64,000 nt of DNA from Pseudomonas guangdongensis (GTDB lineage Bacteria; Pseudomonadota; Gammaproteobacteria; Pseudomonadales; Pseudomonadaceae). Location of the stretch: contig NZ_LT629780.1 in NCBI RefSeq assembly GCF_900105885.1, positions 2,604,001-2,668,000 on the forward strand, written 5' to 3'. Within the stretch, counting starts at the first letter, position 1, and every line of letters begins with the position of its first letter. Positions 27,486 through 37,728 of the stretch are shown piece by piece. The notes beneath the pieces are model-generated. The model was not told where the DNA came from, searched no databases, and was given only the letters and a program-made list of their open reading frames with translations. Both the position numbers and the translations under genes were made by a program.

Positions 27486-27501
27486 AACGCCCTGCGGCGC
27501 T

Positions 27502-27543
27502 CCCCGGAACCCGGCCTCGTGCCGGGTTCTGTCCGTTCCGGGG
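27502..27543 (+). terminator. alternative hairpins after the NSS transporter
   Basis: Two mutually exclusive stems overlap here. GAACCCGGC (27507–27515) pairs perfectly with 27521–27529, and CCCCGGAAC (27502–27510) pairs with 27535–27543. The inner hairpin starts 21 bases after the stop and resembles a terminator without a long T tract. Confidence 0.45.
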
Positions 27544-27715
27544 CGCCGCTATACTGCGCCCCCTCCGGCCGGGACGCCGGCAGCCAGCGCGGTTTCGGCC
27601 ATGCTGGGAGAGACAGGGACGCGCCGCGATGCGCCCGATCCGGGAGGCGTCGTTCCTGCCTCGCCGGCCACCCGCCGCCGCGGGGCGTTCCATTTCCCCA
27701 GGGGACCTACCGACC

Positions 27716-29101
27716 ATGGACACCCACCCGCAGCCGGGCGAACTCCGGCGCAGCCTGCAGAACCGCCATATCCAGCTGATCGCCCTGGGCGGCGCCATCG
27801 GCACCGGCCTGTTCCTCGGCTCGGCCGGCGTGCTGCAGAGCGCCGGGCCGTCGATGATCCTCGGCTACGCCATCGCCGGTTTCGTCGCCTTCCTGATCAT
27901 GCGCCAGCTCGGCGAGATGATCGTCGAGGAGCCGGTGGCCGGCTCGTTCAGCCACTTCGCCCACAAGTACTGGGGCGGCTACGCGGGCTTCCTGTCGGGC
28001 TGGAACTACTGGGCGGTGTACATCCTGGTGGGCATGGCCGAGCTGACCGCGGTGGGCAAGTACATCCAGTTCTGGTGGCCGGAGGTTCCCACCTGGGTCA
28101 CCGCCGCGCTGTGCTTCGTGCTGGTCAACGCCATCAACCTGGTCAACGTGCGGCTGTTCGGCGAGACCGAGTTCTGGCTGGCCATCGTCAAGGTGGCGGC
28201 CATCGTCGGGATGATCCTGCTCGGCCTGTACCTGCTGCTCAGCGGCGAGGGCGGCGAGCAGGCGCGGGTCGACAACCTGTGGCGCCACGGCGGCTTCTTC
28301 CCCAACGGGGTCGGCGGGCTGGTGATGGCGCTGGCCTTCATCATGTTCTCCTTCGGCGGCCTGGAGCTGGTCGGCATCACCGCCGCCGAGGCCCGCGAGC
28401 CGCGCCAGGTGATCCCCCGGGCGATCAATCAGGTGGTCTACCGGATCCTGATCTTCTATGTCGGCGCGCTGACCGTGCTGCTCTGCCTATACCCCTGGGA
28501 CGCCCTGCTGGCCAGCCTCAACGCCGCCGGCGATCCCTACAGCAGCAGCCCGTTCGTGCAGATCTTCGCGCTGATCGGCAGCGATACCGCGGCCCATGTG
28601 CTGAATTTCGTGGTGCTCACCGCGGCCCTGTCGGTCTACAACAGCGGCGTCTACTGCAACAGCCGGATGCTCTACGGCCTGGCTGCTCAGGGCGACGCGC
28701 CGCGCGCGCTGCTGCGCCTCAACCGCCGCGGCGTGCCGGTGCTGGGCATCGCCGTGTCGGCCTCGATCACCCTGCTGTGCGTGCTGCTCAACTACCTGCT
28801 GCCCAACGGCGCGCTGGAGCTGCTGATGGCCCTGGCGGTGGCGGCGCTGGTGATCAACTGGGCGATGATCAGCCTGGCGCACCTGCGCTTTCGCGCCAGC
28901 CAGCGACGCCTCGGCCTGCAGTCGGGCTTCCCGGCGCTGTGGTCGCCGTTCTCCAACTACCTGTGCCTGGCCTTCGTGGTGCTGATCCTCGGCGTGATGC
29001 TGCGGATCGAGGGCGTCAGCCTGTCGGTCTACCTGATCCCCGGCTGGCTGCTGCTGATCTGGCTGGGTTATCGCCTCAAGCTGGCGCTGGCGCGCCGCTG
29101 A
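27716..29101 (+). CDS. AroP-like amino acid permease (APC family)
   Basis: A 461-residue permease of the amino acid transporter (AAT/GABA permease) branch. The N-terminal pattern 'LQNRHIQLIALGGAIGTGLFLGSA' and later 'FSFGGLELVGITAAEAREPRQVIPRAINQV' are diagnostic; twelve helices are visible. ATG at 27716 follows GGGGA at good spacing and gives the typical soluble head. Position next to phhC/phhB/phhR matches the aroP2 neighbourhood of P. aeruginosa, so uptake of phenylalanine, tyrosine or tryptophan is likely. Exact specificity is not visible. It converges on phhC, with a GC hairpin between them. Confidence 0.85.
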   Translation: MDTHPQPGELRRSLQNRHIQLIALGGAIGTGLFLGSAGVLQSAGPSMILGYAIAGFVAFLIMRQLGEMIVEEPVAGSFSHFAHKYWGGYAGFLSGWNYWAVYILVGMAELTAVGKYIQFWWPEVPTWVTAALCFVLVNAINLVNVRLFGETEFWLAIVKVAAIVGMILLGLYLLLSGEGGEQARVDNLWRHGGFFPNGVGGLVMALAFIMFSFGGLELVGITAAEAREPRQVIPRAINQVVYRILIFYVGALTVLLCLYPWDALLASLNAAGDPYSSSPFVQIFALIGSDTAAHVLNFVVLTAALSVYNSGVYCNSRMLYGLAAQGDAPRALLRLNRRGVPVLGIAVSASITLLCVLLNYLLPNGALELLMALAVAALVINWAMISLAHLRFRASQRRLGLQSGFPALWSPFSNYLCLAFVVLILGVMLRIEGVSLSVYLIPGWLLLIWLGYRLKLALARR

Positions 29102-29193
29102 GGCGCGTCAGGTAGAGGGGAGGGGCGGCCTGCGCGAGTGCGGCGGGTTGGTCAAGGGGCGCATGGCGCACCCAGCGGCGCTCGGAAGGGGAG

Positions 29194-29215
29194 ACGGGGC
29201 GCCTGGGCGCCCCGT
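29194..29215. terminator. GC hairpin between convergent permease and phhC
   Basis: ACGGGGCGCC / GGCGCCCCGT is a 10-bp inverted repeat separated by two bases. No T tract follows on either strand, so termination would be weak or Rho-assisted. Confidence 0.35.
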
Positions 29216-29229
29216 GGCACCAATGGGCG

Positions 29230-30423
29230 TCAGCAGACGCGAGCGATGGCCGCCGCCAGCTCGCCCAGGCGGCGCTCGTCGAGGCCGGCGACGTTGGCGC
29301 GGCCGCTGCCGACCAGGTACACGCTGAACTCCGCGCGCAGCCGGCGCACCTGCTCGGGCGACAGCCCGGTATAGGAGAACATGCCGCGCTGGCTGGCGAT
29401 GTGGGCGAAGCGCTCGGCCAGACCGAACGGCTGCAACGCCTCGACCAGCCCGTGGCGCAGGCGCAGCACCCGCTCGCGCATGGCGTCCAGCTCGCGCTGC
29501 CATTCCCGCTTCAGCGCCGGGTCGGCGAGGATGGTCGCCACCACCGCCGCGCCGTGGAACGGCGGCGTCGACCACAGGTTGCGCGCCAGCGAGGCGAGCT
29601 GGCTGCGCACGTCGAGCAGCTTGTCGTGATCGGCGGCGCAGACCAGCAGCGCGCCGGTGCGCTCGCGGTACAGGCCGAAGTTCTTCGAGCAGGAACTGGT
29701 GATCAGCAGCTCCGGCAGCTCGGCGGCGAACAGGCGCACCGCCCAGGCGTCCTCCTCCAGACCGTCGCCGAAGCCCTGATAGGCGAAGTCGATCAGCGGC
29801 AGCAGCTCGCGGCGGCGCACCACGTCGAGCACCCGCTGCCAGTCGTCGTGCGACAGGTCGAAGCCGGTGGGGTTGTGGCAGCAGGCGTGCAGCAGCACCA
29901 CGTCGCCGCTCGGTACCTGCTCCAGTGCGGCGAGCATCGCCTCGACGTTCAGGCGGTTGTCGGCACCCACGTAGGGGTAATGGCTGACCTTGAGCCCCGC
30001 CTCGGCGAAGATCGTCTCGTGGATCGGCCAGGTCGGGTCGCTCAGCCAGATGCCGCGCCCCGGTAGGCAGTGGGCGAGGAAATCCGCGCTCAGGCGCAGC
30101 GCGCCGGTGCCGCCGGGCGTCTGGGTGGCGCCGGCGCGCTGGCCGGCCAGCAGCGGCGAGTCGGCGCCCAGCACCAGGCCGGCGAGCTGCGCGCCGAAGG
30201 CCTCGTCGCCGTGGCCGGAGGTGTAGGTCTTGGTGGTTTCCGTCGCGAGCAGGCGCTGCTCGGCCTGCTTGACCGCCGCCATGATCGGCGTGCGACCTTC
30301 GGCGTCCTTGTACACGCCGACGCCCAGGTCGAGCTTGGCCGGGCTGGGATCGGCGCGGAAGGCCTCCATCAGGCCGAGGATCGGATCGCCGGGGACGCGG
30401 GCGACGGACTGGAAGTGACTCAT
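29230..30423 (-). CDS. phhC: aromatic amino acid aminotransferase
   Basis: A PLP enzyme (class I aminotransferase, TyrB/AspC group) that converts tyrosine or phenylalanine plus 2-oxoglutarate to the arylpyruvate and glutamate. It is 397 residues. The PLP lysine is K247 in '[13 protein letters not shown]', with N184 ('CHNPTG'), D212 and Y215 ('DFAYQG') as cofactor contacts. The start overlaps the phhB stop (ATGA), so the two form a coupled phhB–phhC operon. In P. aeruginosa this gene follows phhA and phhB. Here it feeds 4-hydroxyphenylpyruvate to hpd (45.7 kb) or arylpyruvates to the ferredoxin oxidoreductase at 33.5 kb. Confidence 0.92.
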   Translation of the reverse strand: MSHFQSVARVPGDPILGLMEAFRADPSPAKLDLGVGVYKDAEGRTPIMAAVKQAEQRLLATETTKTYTSGHGDEAFGAQLAGLVLGADSPLLAGQRAGATQTPGGTGALRLSADFLAHCLPGRGIWLSDPTWPIHETIFAEAGLKVSHYPYVGADNRLNVEAMLAALEQVPSGDVVLLHACCHNPTGFDLSHDDWQRVLDVVRRRELLPLIDFAYQGFGDGLEEDAWAVRLFAAELPELLITSSCSKNFGLYRERTGALLVCAADHDKLLDVRSQLASLARNLWSTPPFHGAAVVATILADPALKREWQRELDAMRERVLRLRHGLVEALQPFGLAERFAHIASQRGMFSYTGLSPEQVRRLRAEFSVYLVGSGRANVAGLDERRLGELAAAIARVC

Positions 30424-30776
30424 TGAATACCCTCGCAGGTGGCGGCGAGCGCGTCGGTACGCGCCGCCATGATGAAGTCGTTGCGGTGCAGGCCACGGAT
30501 CTTGTGGGTCCACCAGGTGACGGTGAGCGCGCCCCACTCGACCAGCAGCGCCGGATGGTGGCCTTCGGCCTCGGCGGCGGCGCCCACCGCGTTGGCCAGG
30601 GCCAGCGCCCGAGCGAAATCGGCGCAGCGGAAGGTGCGTTCCAGCTGCATCACCCCGTCGCGCACCTCGATGCGCCAGTCGGGAATCTGTCGCAGCAGGC
30701 CGGCCAGTTCGGCTTCGGGCACCTGCGGGGCATCGGCGCGGCAGGCGTCGCAGTGGGCTTGGTCGAGCGTGTTCAT
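30420..30776 (-). CDS. phhB: pterin-4a-carbinolamine dehydratase
   Basis: A 118-residue enzyme that dehydrates 4a-hydroxytetrahydropterin, recycling the cofactor of phenylalanine hydroxylase. Diagnostic are '[27 protein letters not shown]' (residues about 58–84, His pair) and '[19 protein letters not shown]'. The start at 30776 gives the standard length; the frame is open upstream but without family sequence. It overlaps phhC by four bases. Its normal partner, phhA, would be expected just upstream but is absent, so PhhB either serves a hydroxylase encoded elsewhere or has a regulatory or other pterin role. Confidence 0.92.
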   Translation of the reverse strand: MNTLDQAHCDACRADAPQVPEAELAGLLRQIPDWRIEVRDGVMQLERTFRCADFARALALANAVGAAAEAEGHHPALLVEWGALTVTWWTHKIRGLHRNDFIMAARTDALAATCEGIQ

Positions 30777-30910
30777 GGCAAGGCATCCTCGAACGGGCGG
30801 GACGGGCTGTCGCCGCGGCGTCCTGTTGTTATAGCCCGTATGGATACCCCAGGGCGGCGCGGCGCGCAGCCAGTCGGCGCCGGCCGGCGGGGAGGTGTGG
30901 GGAGTGCTTG

Positions 30911-30928
30911 TGTAATTCAATCGTTACG
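30911..30928. promoter_or_regulatory. PhhR/TyrR-box-like operator
   Basis: TGTAAT-TCAATC-GTTACG matches the TyrR-family consensus TGTAAA-N6-TTTACA at nine of twelve defined positions. It lies between phhB and phhR, whose product is the expected binder. It is about 135 bases before the phhB start and 174 before the phhR start. Confidence 0.5.
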
Positions 30929-31038
30929 GTTGCCGCTGAGTGGGCGCCTCCCGGTGGATCGGCGGCCCTTCATTTGCCGGCTTTCGTCACATATTCTTGA
31001 CGAGAAGAATGCGTCTTGCGGCGCCCGGTGTGCCTGAG

Positions 31039-31055
31039 CGGCGGTTGAACCGCCG
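31039..31055. promoter_or_regulatory. 17-bp palindrome upstream of phhR
   Basis: CGGCGGTT-G-AACCGCCG has perfect 8-bp arms around a single base, 46 bases before the phhR ATG. In position it could be an operator or a leader hairpin. No known consensus is recognised. Confidence 0.3.
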
Positions 31056-31101
31056 GCAGGCGTACCCAGACCCGACAACAACCACAACACGGGCCCTTTC
31101 C

Positions 31102-32661
<1,560 letters not shown>

Positions 32662-32774
32662 CGCACGGCCCGCCCGCCGGGCAACCTGTGGTCGCCGGCG
32701 TGGTCGAAGTCTGGCTGGACAACCCCGGCGGCGCCCGACACAGCGGGCGCCGCCCCGCCCACGGAGACTCGCCC

Positions 32775-33389
32775 TTGCCCGTTTCGCTGCGCCGCCTGCT
32801 GCCCTGTCTGCTCCTCGCGCTCGGCCTGCCCGTACAGGCCGCGCCCGCCTGTCCGGCCGGCCAGCAGTCGCTGTGCGTGGGCAGTTGCTTCTGCGTGCCG
32901 GCCAGCGCCGAGATCGAGGCGCTGCACCGCGATCTCGGCCGGCTGGCCGCCCAGGGGCTGGAGCGCTGGCTGCAGGAATCGCGCGATGCGCTGGTCGCCC
33001 GCGGCGCGGATCAGCCGATCCCCCTGCATGTGCGCGCCCAGCTGGAGCCCTATTTCGACCTGCGGGTGCTGGAAACCGCGCGCTTCGCGGTGGGCGACGC
33101 CACCCAGTTCAGCGCGGCCAACACCCTGCTGCACAACCCCGACGTGCAGGCGGTCACCCTGATCGACGTGGTGGTGTTCCGCAGCGCGGCCGCCGCCCAG
33201 GACGACGTGGCGCTCTGGGCGCACGAGCTCAAGCACGTCGAGCAGTATCTGGAGTGGGGTGTGCGCGGTTTCGCCGAGCGCTACAGCCGCGACCATCAGG
33301 CTGTCGAGGCGCCGGGCTACGCCATGCAGCGCCGGGTGGCGGCGGACCTGCGGGCCGCACAGGCGCCGCTGGCCACGACCCGCGAATGA
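32775..33389 (+). CDS. secreted DUF4157-type protein with HExxH motif
   Basis: A 204-residue protein starting at TTG (32775), chosen because ACGGAG lies nine bases upstream and a signal peptide follows at once ('LRRLLPCLLLALGLPVQAA'). The mature N-terminus has four cysteines ('CPAGQQSLCVGSCFC'), and residues 147–160 read 'LWAHELKHVEQYLE', an HExxH zinc-peptidase-like motif (H150, E151, H154) as in DUF4157. A periplasmic or secreted metalloprotein is likely; proteolytic activity is not shown. It follows phhR by 113 bases with no clear terminator between, so some co-transcription is possible. Confidence 0.7.
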   Translation: MPVSLRRLLPCLLLALGLPVQAAPACPAGQQSLCVGSCFCVPASAEIEALHRDLGRLAAQGLERWLQESRDALVARGADQPIPLHVRAQLEPYFDLRVLETARFAVGDATQFSAANTLLHNPDVQAVTLIDVVVFRSAAAAQDDVALWAHELKHVEQYLEWGVRGFAERYSRDHQAVEAPGYAMQRRVAADLRAAQAPLATTRE

Positions 33390-33398
33390 CGCGCCGAT

Positions 33399-33436
33399 AA
33401 AAAACCGCCCGCACCCCAGGGGAGGTGCGGGCGGTG
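33399..33436 (-). terminator. terminator of the indolepyruvate oxidoreductase gene
   Basis: ACCGCCCGCACC / GGTGCGGGCGGT is a perfect 12-bp stem. Read leftward from the oxidoreductase stop (33489) it is followed by six T residues. It lacks a T tract on the other strand, so it mainly serves the leftward gene. Confidence 0.8.
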
Positions 33437-33488
33437 AAGGTGGGCAACGCCATCTGATGCCCTGTCTGTGCAACCCAGACTCGGTGGA

Positions 33489-36400
33489 TCAGGCGACCTC
33501 TTTGGCCGCCTGCATGTGAACGACCTGCACGGCCACCGCTTCGACCTTCGGCTGCGGCTTGGCGTAGCGCTGCGGGGCGAAGGCGTGCAGCAGCTGGGCC
33601 TCGCGAGACTTGACGCGCTCGACGCTGGCCAGCTTGACGTGGCCGTAGCCGCGGATCTCCTCGGCCAGCGCGGCGATGCGCACGGCGGCGTCGAGGTTGT
33701 CGGCCTTCAGTTGCGGCAGCAGTTCGCGGATGCGCGCGGCGTACTCCTCGATCAGTCGGCGCTCCATGCGCCGCTCCTCGGTCTTGCCGAACAGGTCCAG
33801 CGCGCTGCCGCGCAGGCCCTTGGCCTTGGCCAGCAGCGGGAAGACCTTGGCAAGCCACGGACCGATAGTGATCTTGCGCGCGCGGCCGTCCGCGCCCGGA
33901 CGCGACAGCAGCGGCGGAGCCATGTGGAATTCGAGGCGGAAGTCGCCCTCGAACTGCGCCTCCAGCTGCTGGCGGAACGCCGGGTCGCTGTACAGGCGCG
34001 CCACCTCGTACTCGTCCTTGTAGGCCATCAGCTTGGCGTAGCCGCGCGCCACCGCTGGGCTCAGGCGCAGCTTGGCCTGCGGGCCGAGCAGGGCGCGTTC
34101 GGCGGCGGCGACTTCGTCGACCAGCTGGCGGAAGCGGCGGGCGTAGGCGGCGTTCTGGTAGTCGGTGAGTAGCCGCTCGCGATGGGCGACCAGCTCGTCG
34201 AAGTCCTCGATCAGGCGGAATTCCTCCACCTCGGCGCTGCGGCTGAGCAGCTGGCGCAGGCCCTGCGGGTTGGCGCAGGCCAGACGGCCGAGGCCGAAGG
34301 CGGCCAGGTTCATCGGCACGGCGACGCCGTTCAGCTCGATGGCGCGCTGCAGCGACTCCAGGCTCAGCGGGATCAGCCCGGCCTGCCAGGCGTAGCCCAT
34401 CAGCAGGATGTTGGCGCCGATGCTGTCGCCGAGGGCGCGCTGCGCCAGGCTCTGCGCGTCGCACAGCTCGAGTCCGGCTTCGCCTACGGCGTGGCGGATC
34501 TTCTCCAGCAGGCCTTCGGTCTGCAGGTTGGCGTCCGGGTTCTGCACGAACTCGGCGGTGGGCAGCACGTGGCGGTTGGCGATCACCTTGGTGCGGCCGT
34601 GCTTGACGCTCTGCAGGGCGTCGGCGGAGGCGGCCACCACCAGGTCGCAGGCGAGCAGGGCGTCGGCCTGCTGGGTGTCGATGCGCACCTGGTTGAGGCG
34701 CTCCGGCACGTCGGCCAGGCGCACGAAGGACAGCACCGCGCCGCCCTTCTGGGCGAAGCCCATGAAGTCGAGCACGCTGGCCGACTTGAATTCCAGGTGG
34801 GCGGCCATGCTGATCAGCGCGCCGACGGTGACCACGCCGGTGCCGCCGACGCCGGTGACCAGCAGGTCGTAGGGCGCGTTCCACACGTGGGCGGCCGGAC
34901 GCGGCAGCTTGTCCAGCAGCTCGGCCAGGGCGCGCTGGCCGGCCTCGGCCTGCAGGGCGCCGACGCCCTTGCGCACGCGGCCGCCCTTGACCGAGACGAA
35001 GCTCGGGCAGAAGCCGTTGACGCAGGAGTAGTCCTTGTTGCACGACGACTGGTCGAGCTGGCGCTTGCGGCCCAGTTCGGTTTCCAGCGGCACCAGCGAC
35101 AGGCAGTTGGAGGCCACGCCGCAGTCGCCGCAGCCTTCGCACACCGCCTGGTTGATGAACAGGCGGCGGTCCGGGTCGGGGAATTCGCCCTTCTTGCGGC
35201 GGCGGCGCTTCTCGGCGGCGCAGGTCTGCTCGTAGATCAGCACGGTGACGCCGGCGGTCTCGCGCAGTTCGCGCTGCACTTTGTCCAGATCCTCGCGCGG
35301 GTGGAAGGCGGTGCTGGCCGGGAAGCGGTCGCGCTGGCTGGCGTACTTGGCGATATCGTCGCTGAGCACCACCACCTTGCGCGCGCCCTCGGCGGTGACC
35401 TGCTGGGCGATGGCGTCGACGGTGATGGTGCCGTCCACCGGCTGGCCGCCGGTCATGGCCACCGCGTCGTTGAACAGGATCTTGTAGGTGATGTTGGCCT
35501 TGGCGGCGATCGACTGGCGGATCGCCAGGTAGCCGGAGTGGTAGTAGGTGCCGTCGCCGAGGTTCTGGAACACGTGCGGCACCTGGGTGAAGCGCGAGTG
35601 CGCGGCCCAGTCGACGCCTTCGCCGCCCATCTGGATCAGGCCGCTGGTGCCTCTGTCCATCCAGTTGGCCATGAAGTGGCAGCCGATGCCGGCCAGGGCG
35701 CGCGAGCCTTCCGGCACCTTGGTCGAGCTGTTGTGCGGGCAGCCGGAGCAGAAGTACGGCGAGCGGCGCACGGCGTCGGCCAGGTTGCTCAGCTGCGACG
35801 GTGCGGTGAAGTCGCGCACCAGGTGGCGGCGGTCGAGGCCGGCGGTCTGCCGGGCCAGCCAGTCGGCCAGCACCGGCATGATGCGCGACGGGCGCAGCTC
35901 GCCGAGGGCGGAGAGCAGCGGCTTGCCAGCGGCGTCCTGCTTGCCGAGCAGGCGCGGGCGCAGCTCGGCCGGCTGGTTGTAGAGCAGCTCGCGCAGCTGG
36001 CGCTCGATCACTGGCGCCTTTTCCTCGATCACCAGCACCTCGTCGAGGCCGCGGACGAAGTCGAGGGCGCGACTCGGCTCGATGGGGAAGGACAGGCCGA
36101 TCTTGTAGACGCGGATGCCGGCGCGGGCCAGGTTGTCCAGGGAGATGTCCAGGCGGCGCAGGCATTCGAGGAAGTCGAGGTGCGCCTTGCCGCAGGTGAC
36201 GATGCCGAAGCGCGCCTGCGCGCAGGCGACGATGGTCTTGTCGATGCTGTTGCTCTTGGCGAAGGCGCGCACCGCGTCGAGCTTGTCGGCCTGGCGGGCT
36301 TCGAGCTGCAGCGAGGGCAGGTCCGGCCAGCGGTAGTGCAGGCCGCCGGCCGGCGGGGTGTAGTCCACCGGCGCCTCGAAGCGGGTCTGGATGCGGTCGA

Positions 36401-37073
36401 GGTCGACGGTCGAGCCGCTTTCCACCACCTCGGAGAGGGCGGTGAAGCCGACCCAAGCGCCGGAGAAGCGCGACAGCGCCCAGCCGTACAGGCCGAACTC
36501 CAGGTATTCGGCGATGGTCGCCGGGGAAACGGTCGGCACGCTCCAGGCCTGGAAGGCCAGGTCGCTCTGGTGCGGCATGGAGGAGGACACGCAGCCGTGG
36601 TCGTCGCCGGCGACGATCAGCACGCCGCCGTTGGGCGAGGAGCCGTAGGCGTGGCCGTGTTTCAAGGCATCTCCGGCGCGGTCGACGCCCGGGCCTTTGC
36701 CGTACCAGTAGGCGAACACGCCGTCGACGGTGCGCGCGGGGTCGGACTCGACCTGCTGGGTGCCGAGCACCGCGGTGCCGCCGAGCTCTTCGTTGATCGC
36801 GGGGAGGAATTCGATCTGGTTGTCGGCCAGCAGGCGCTTGGCTTTCCACAGGGCCTGGTCGACCATGCCCAGCGGCGAGCCCCGATAGCCGCTGATGAAA
36901 CCGGCGCTGTTCAGGCCGCGCGCGCGGTCGAGGGCGCGCTGCATCAGCGGCAGGCGTACCAGCGCCTGGGTGCCGGTGAGGAAGATCTGGCCGCGGGTGG
37001 CTTCGAGGCTGTCGCTCAGGCGGTAGTCGTCGCGCAGCTGCACGGTGCTGGCGCGCTCGGTCGCATGGGTCAT
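33489..37073 (-). CDS. indolepyruvate ferredoxin oxidoreductase (fused IorAB type)
   Basis: A 1194-residue single-chain 2-oxoacid:ferredoxin oxidoreductase that decarboxylates arylpyruvates, such as indolepyruvate and phenylpyruvate, to aryl-acetyl-CoA. The N-terminal half has the PFOR alpha pattern ('GYRGSPLGMVDQ', 'LPAINEELGGTAVLG') and the TPP site region 'GIGCHFMANWMDRGTSGLIQMG'. Middle cysteines in 'EGCGDCGVASNC' and 'CNKDYSCVNGFCP' should hold iron–sulfur clusters. The C-terminal part has a gamma-type domain ('GVGGTGVVTVGALIS'). It is monocistronic, divergent from an Lrp-type regulator with which it shares a 135-bp promoter region. The nearby aromatic aminotransferase would supply substrates. 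Confidence 0.92.
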   Translation of the reverse strand: MTHATERASTVQLRDDYRLSDSLEATRGQIFLTGTQALVRLPLMQRALDRARGLNSAGFISGYRGSPLGMVDQALWKAKRLLADNQIEFLPAINEELGGTAVLGTQQVESDPARTVDGVFAYWYGKGPGVDRAGDALKHGHAYGSSPNGGVLIVAGDDHGCVSSSMPHQSDLAFQAWSVPTVSPATIAEYLEFGLYGWALSRFSGAWVGFTALSEVVESGSTVDLDRIQTRFEAPVDYTPPAGGLHYRWPDLPSLQLEARQADKLDAVRAFAKSNSIDKTIVACAQARFGIVTCGKAHLDFLECLRRLDISLDNLARAGIRVYKIGLSFPIEPSRALDFVRGLDEVLVIEEKAPVIERQLRELLYNQPAELRPRLLGKQDAAGKPLLSALGELRPSRIMPVLADWLARQTAGLDRRHLVRDFTAPSQLSNLADAVRRSPYFCSGCPHNSSTKVPEGSRALAGIGCHFMANWMDRGTSGLIQMGGEGVDWAAHSRFTQVPHVFQNLGDGTYYHSGYLAIRQSIAAKANITYKILFNDAVAMTGGQPVDGTITVDAIAQQVTAEGARKVVVLSDDIAKYASQRDRFPASTAFHPREDLDKVQRELRETAGVTVLIYEQTCAAEKRRRRKKGEFPDPDRRLFINQAVCEGCGDCGVASNCLSLVPLETELGRKRQLDQSSCNKDYSCVNGFCPSFVSVKGGRVRKGVGALQAEAGQRALAELLDKLPRPAAHVWNAPYDLLVTGVGGTGVVTVGALISMAAHLEFKSASVLDFMGFAQKGGAVLSFVRLADVPERLNQVRIDTQQADALLACDLVVAASADALQSVKHGRTKVIANRHVLPTAEFVQNPDANLQTEGLLEKIRHAVGEAGLELCDAQSLAQRALGDSIGANILLMGYAWQAGLIPLSLESLQRAIELNGVAVPMNLAAFGLGRLACANPQGLRQLLSRSAEVEEFRLIEDFDELVAHRERLLTDYQNAAYARRFRQLVDEVAAAERALLGPQAKLRLSPAVARGYAKLMAYKDEYEVARLYSDPAFRQQLEAQFEGDFRLEFHMAPPLLSRPGADGRARKITIGPWLAKVFPLLAKAKGLRGSALDLFGKTEERRMERRLIEEYAARIRELLPQLKADNLDAAVRIAALAEEIRGYGHVKLASVERVKSREAQLLHAFAPQRYAKPQPKVEAVAVQVVHMQAAKEVA

Positions 37074-37165
37074 TGTTATTGTCCTGCGAGGGGTTGTTCT
37101 GTGGCGAATAGTGTTCCCCAGCGCAGGCGGTTTTTTGTTTCTCTTTTTCCTTGTGCAGCGGTAGA

Positions 37166-37196
37166 TTCGAGAAAAAATTAATAGCTATTTCTCGAA
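37166..37196. promoter_or_regulatory. 9-bp-arm inverted repeat at the lrp-type/oxidoreductase promoter
   Basis: TTCGAGAAA (37166–37174) and TTTCTCGAA (37188–37196) form a perfect inverted repeat separated by 13 AT-rich bases. It lies directly before the ribosome site of the Lrp-type gene and upstream of the divergent oxidoreductase. Autoregulation plus control of the neighbour by the Lrp-type protein is the expected arrangement. Confidence 0.55.
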
Positions 37197-37208
37197 AAGG
37201 AGAATCAC

Positions 37209-37667
37209 ATGCTCGACAAGTTCGCCCGCCAGCTGCTCCGCGAGCTGCAGCGCGACGCCCGGCAGACCATGCAGCAGCTCGCAGAAAAGGTCGGCCTGTC
37301 GACCACACCCTGCTGGCGGCGCATCAAGGAGCTGGAGGAGGAGGGGGTGATCCGCCGCTACACGGTGCTGGTGGACCGCGAGAAGGTCGGCCTGCAGAAC
37401 TGCGTGTTCGCCGAGGTGGCGCTGAGCCGCCACGCCGGCGACGTCACTGCCGAGTTCGAGGCGGCGGTGGCCGCCACCCCGGAAATCGTTGCCTGCTACG
37501 CCACCACCGGCAAGGCCGACTACCTGATCAAGGTGGTCACCAGCGACATCAAGGCCTACGACCAGGTGCTGCAGCAGCGCATCTTCCGCCTGCCGGGGGT
37601 GGCCAGCGTGCACACCAGCGTGGTGCTGCGCGAGGTGAAGGACGAGGTGATCCTGCCGTTGGGGTGA
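37209..37667 (+). CDS. Lrp/AsnC-family transcriptional regulator
   Basis: A 152-residue regulator. The N-terminal helix-turn-helix reads 'QQLAEKVGLSTTPCWRRIKELEEEGVIRRY' (residues 22–51) and a RAM/ACT-like effector domain fills the rest ('ATTGKADYLIKVVTSDIKAYDQVL'). AAAGGAG precedes the ATG. Divergent orientation next to the indolepyruvate oxidoreductase, with a perfect inverted repeat between them, suggests it controls that gene in response to an amino acid. An aromatic amino acid is a reasonable guess. It ends just before the AT-rich orphan gene. Confidence 0.93.
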   Translation: MLDKFARQLLRELQRDARQTMQQLAEKVGLSTTPCWRRIKELEEEGVIRRYTVLVDREKVGLQNCVFAEVALSRHAGDVTAEFEAAVAATPEIVACYATTGKADYLIKVVTSDIKAYDQVLQQRIFRLPGVASVHTSVVLREVKDEVILPLG

Positions 37668-37728
37668 TGTTTTGATCTGCCCTGCGCTGAGTTCTTATCT
37701 GTTTTTTTGTCGAGGATTTATAATTTTT

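Larger units (their letters stand above)
30777..31101. other. phhB/phhR divergent regulatory region
   Basis: A 325-bp gap between the divergent phhB and phhR genes. It holds a TyrR/PhhR-box-like site (30911–30928), a repeat ATTCTT-N6-AAGAAT (30993–31010) and a 17-bp palindrome CGGCGGTT-G-AACCGCCG (31039–31055). I see no coding remnant of phhA, and the gap is too short to hold it. Confidence 0.6.

Noticed and set aside
30777-31101. Sigma-54 promoter (TGGC…TTGC) for phhB or phhR
   Set aside because: No −24/−12 pair with correct spacing was found on either strand, and PhhR's GAFTGA loop is altered to GAFEGA.
34182-37181. Rightward 999-codon frame opposite the same oxidoreductase
   Set aside because: Antisense shadow with repetitive Gly/Val/Ala/His content and no recognisable domain.
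33229-37308. Leftward 1359-codon frame overlapping the indolepyruvate oxidoreductase gene
   Set aside because: It is the shifted shadow of the real gene at 33489–37073. The product is Arg/Pro-rich with no motifs, while the other frame carries the TPP and Fe–S signatures.
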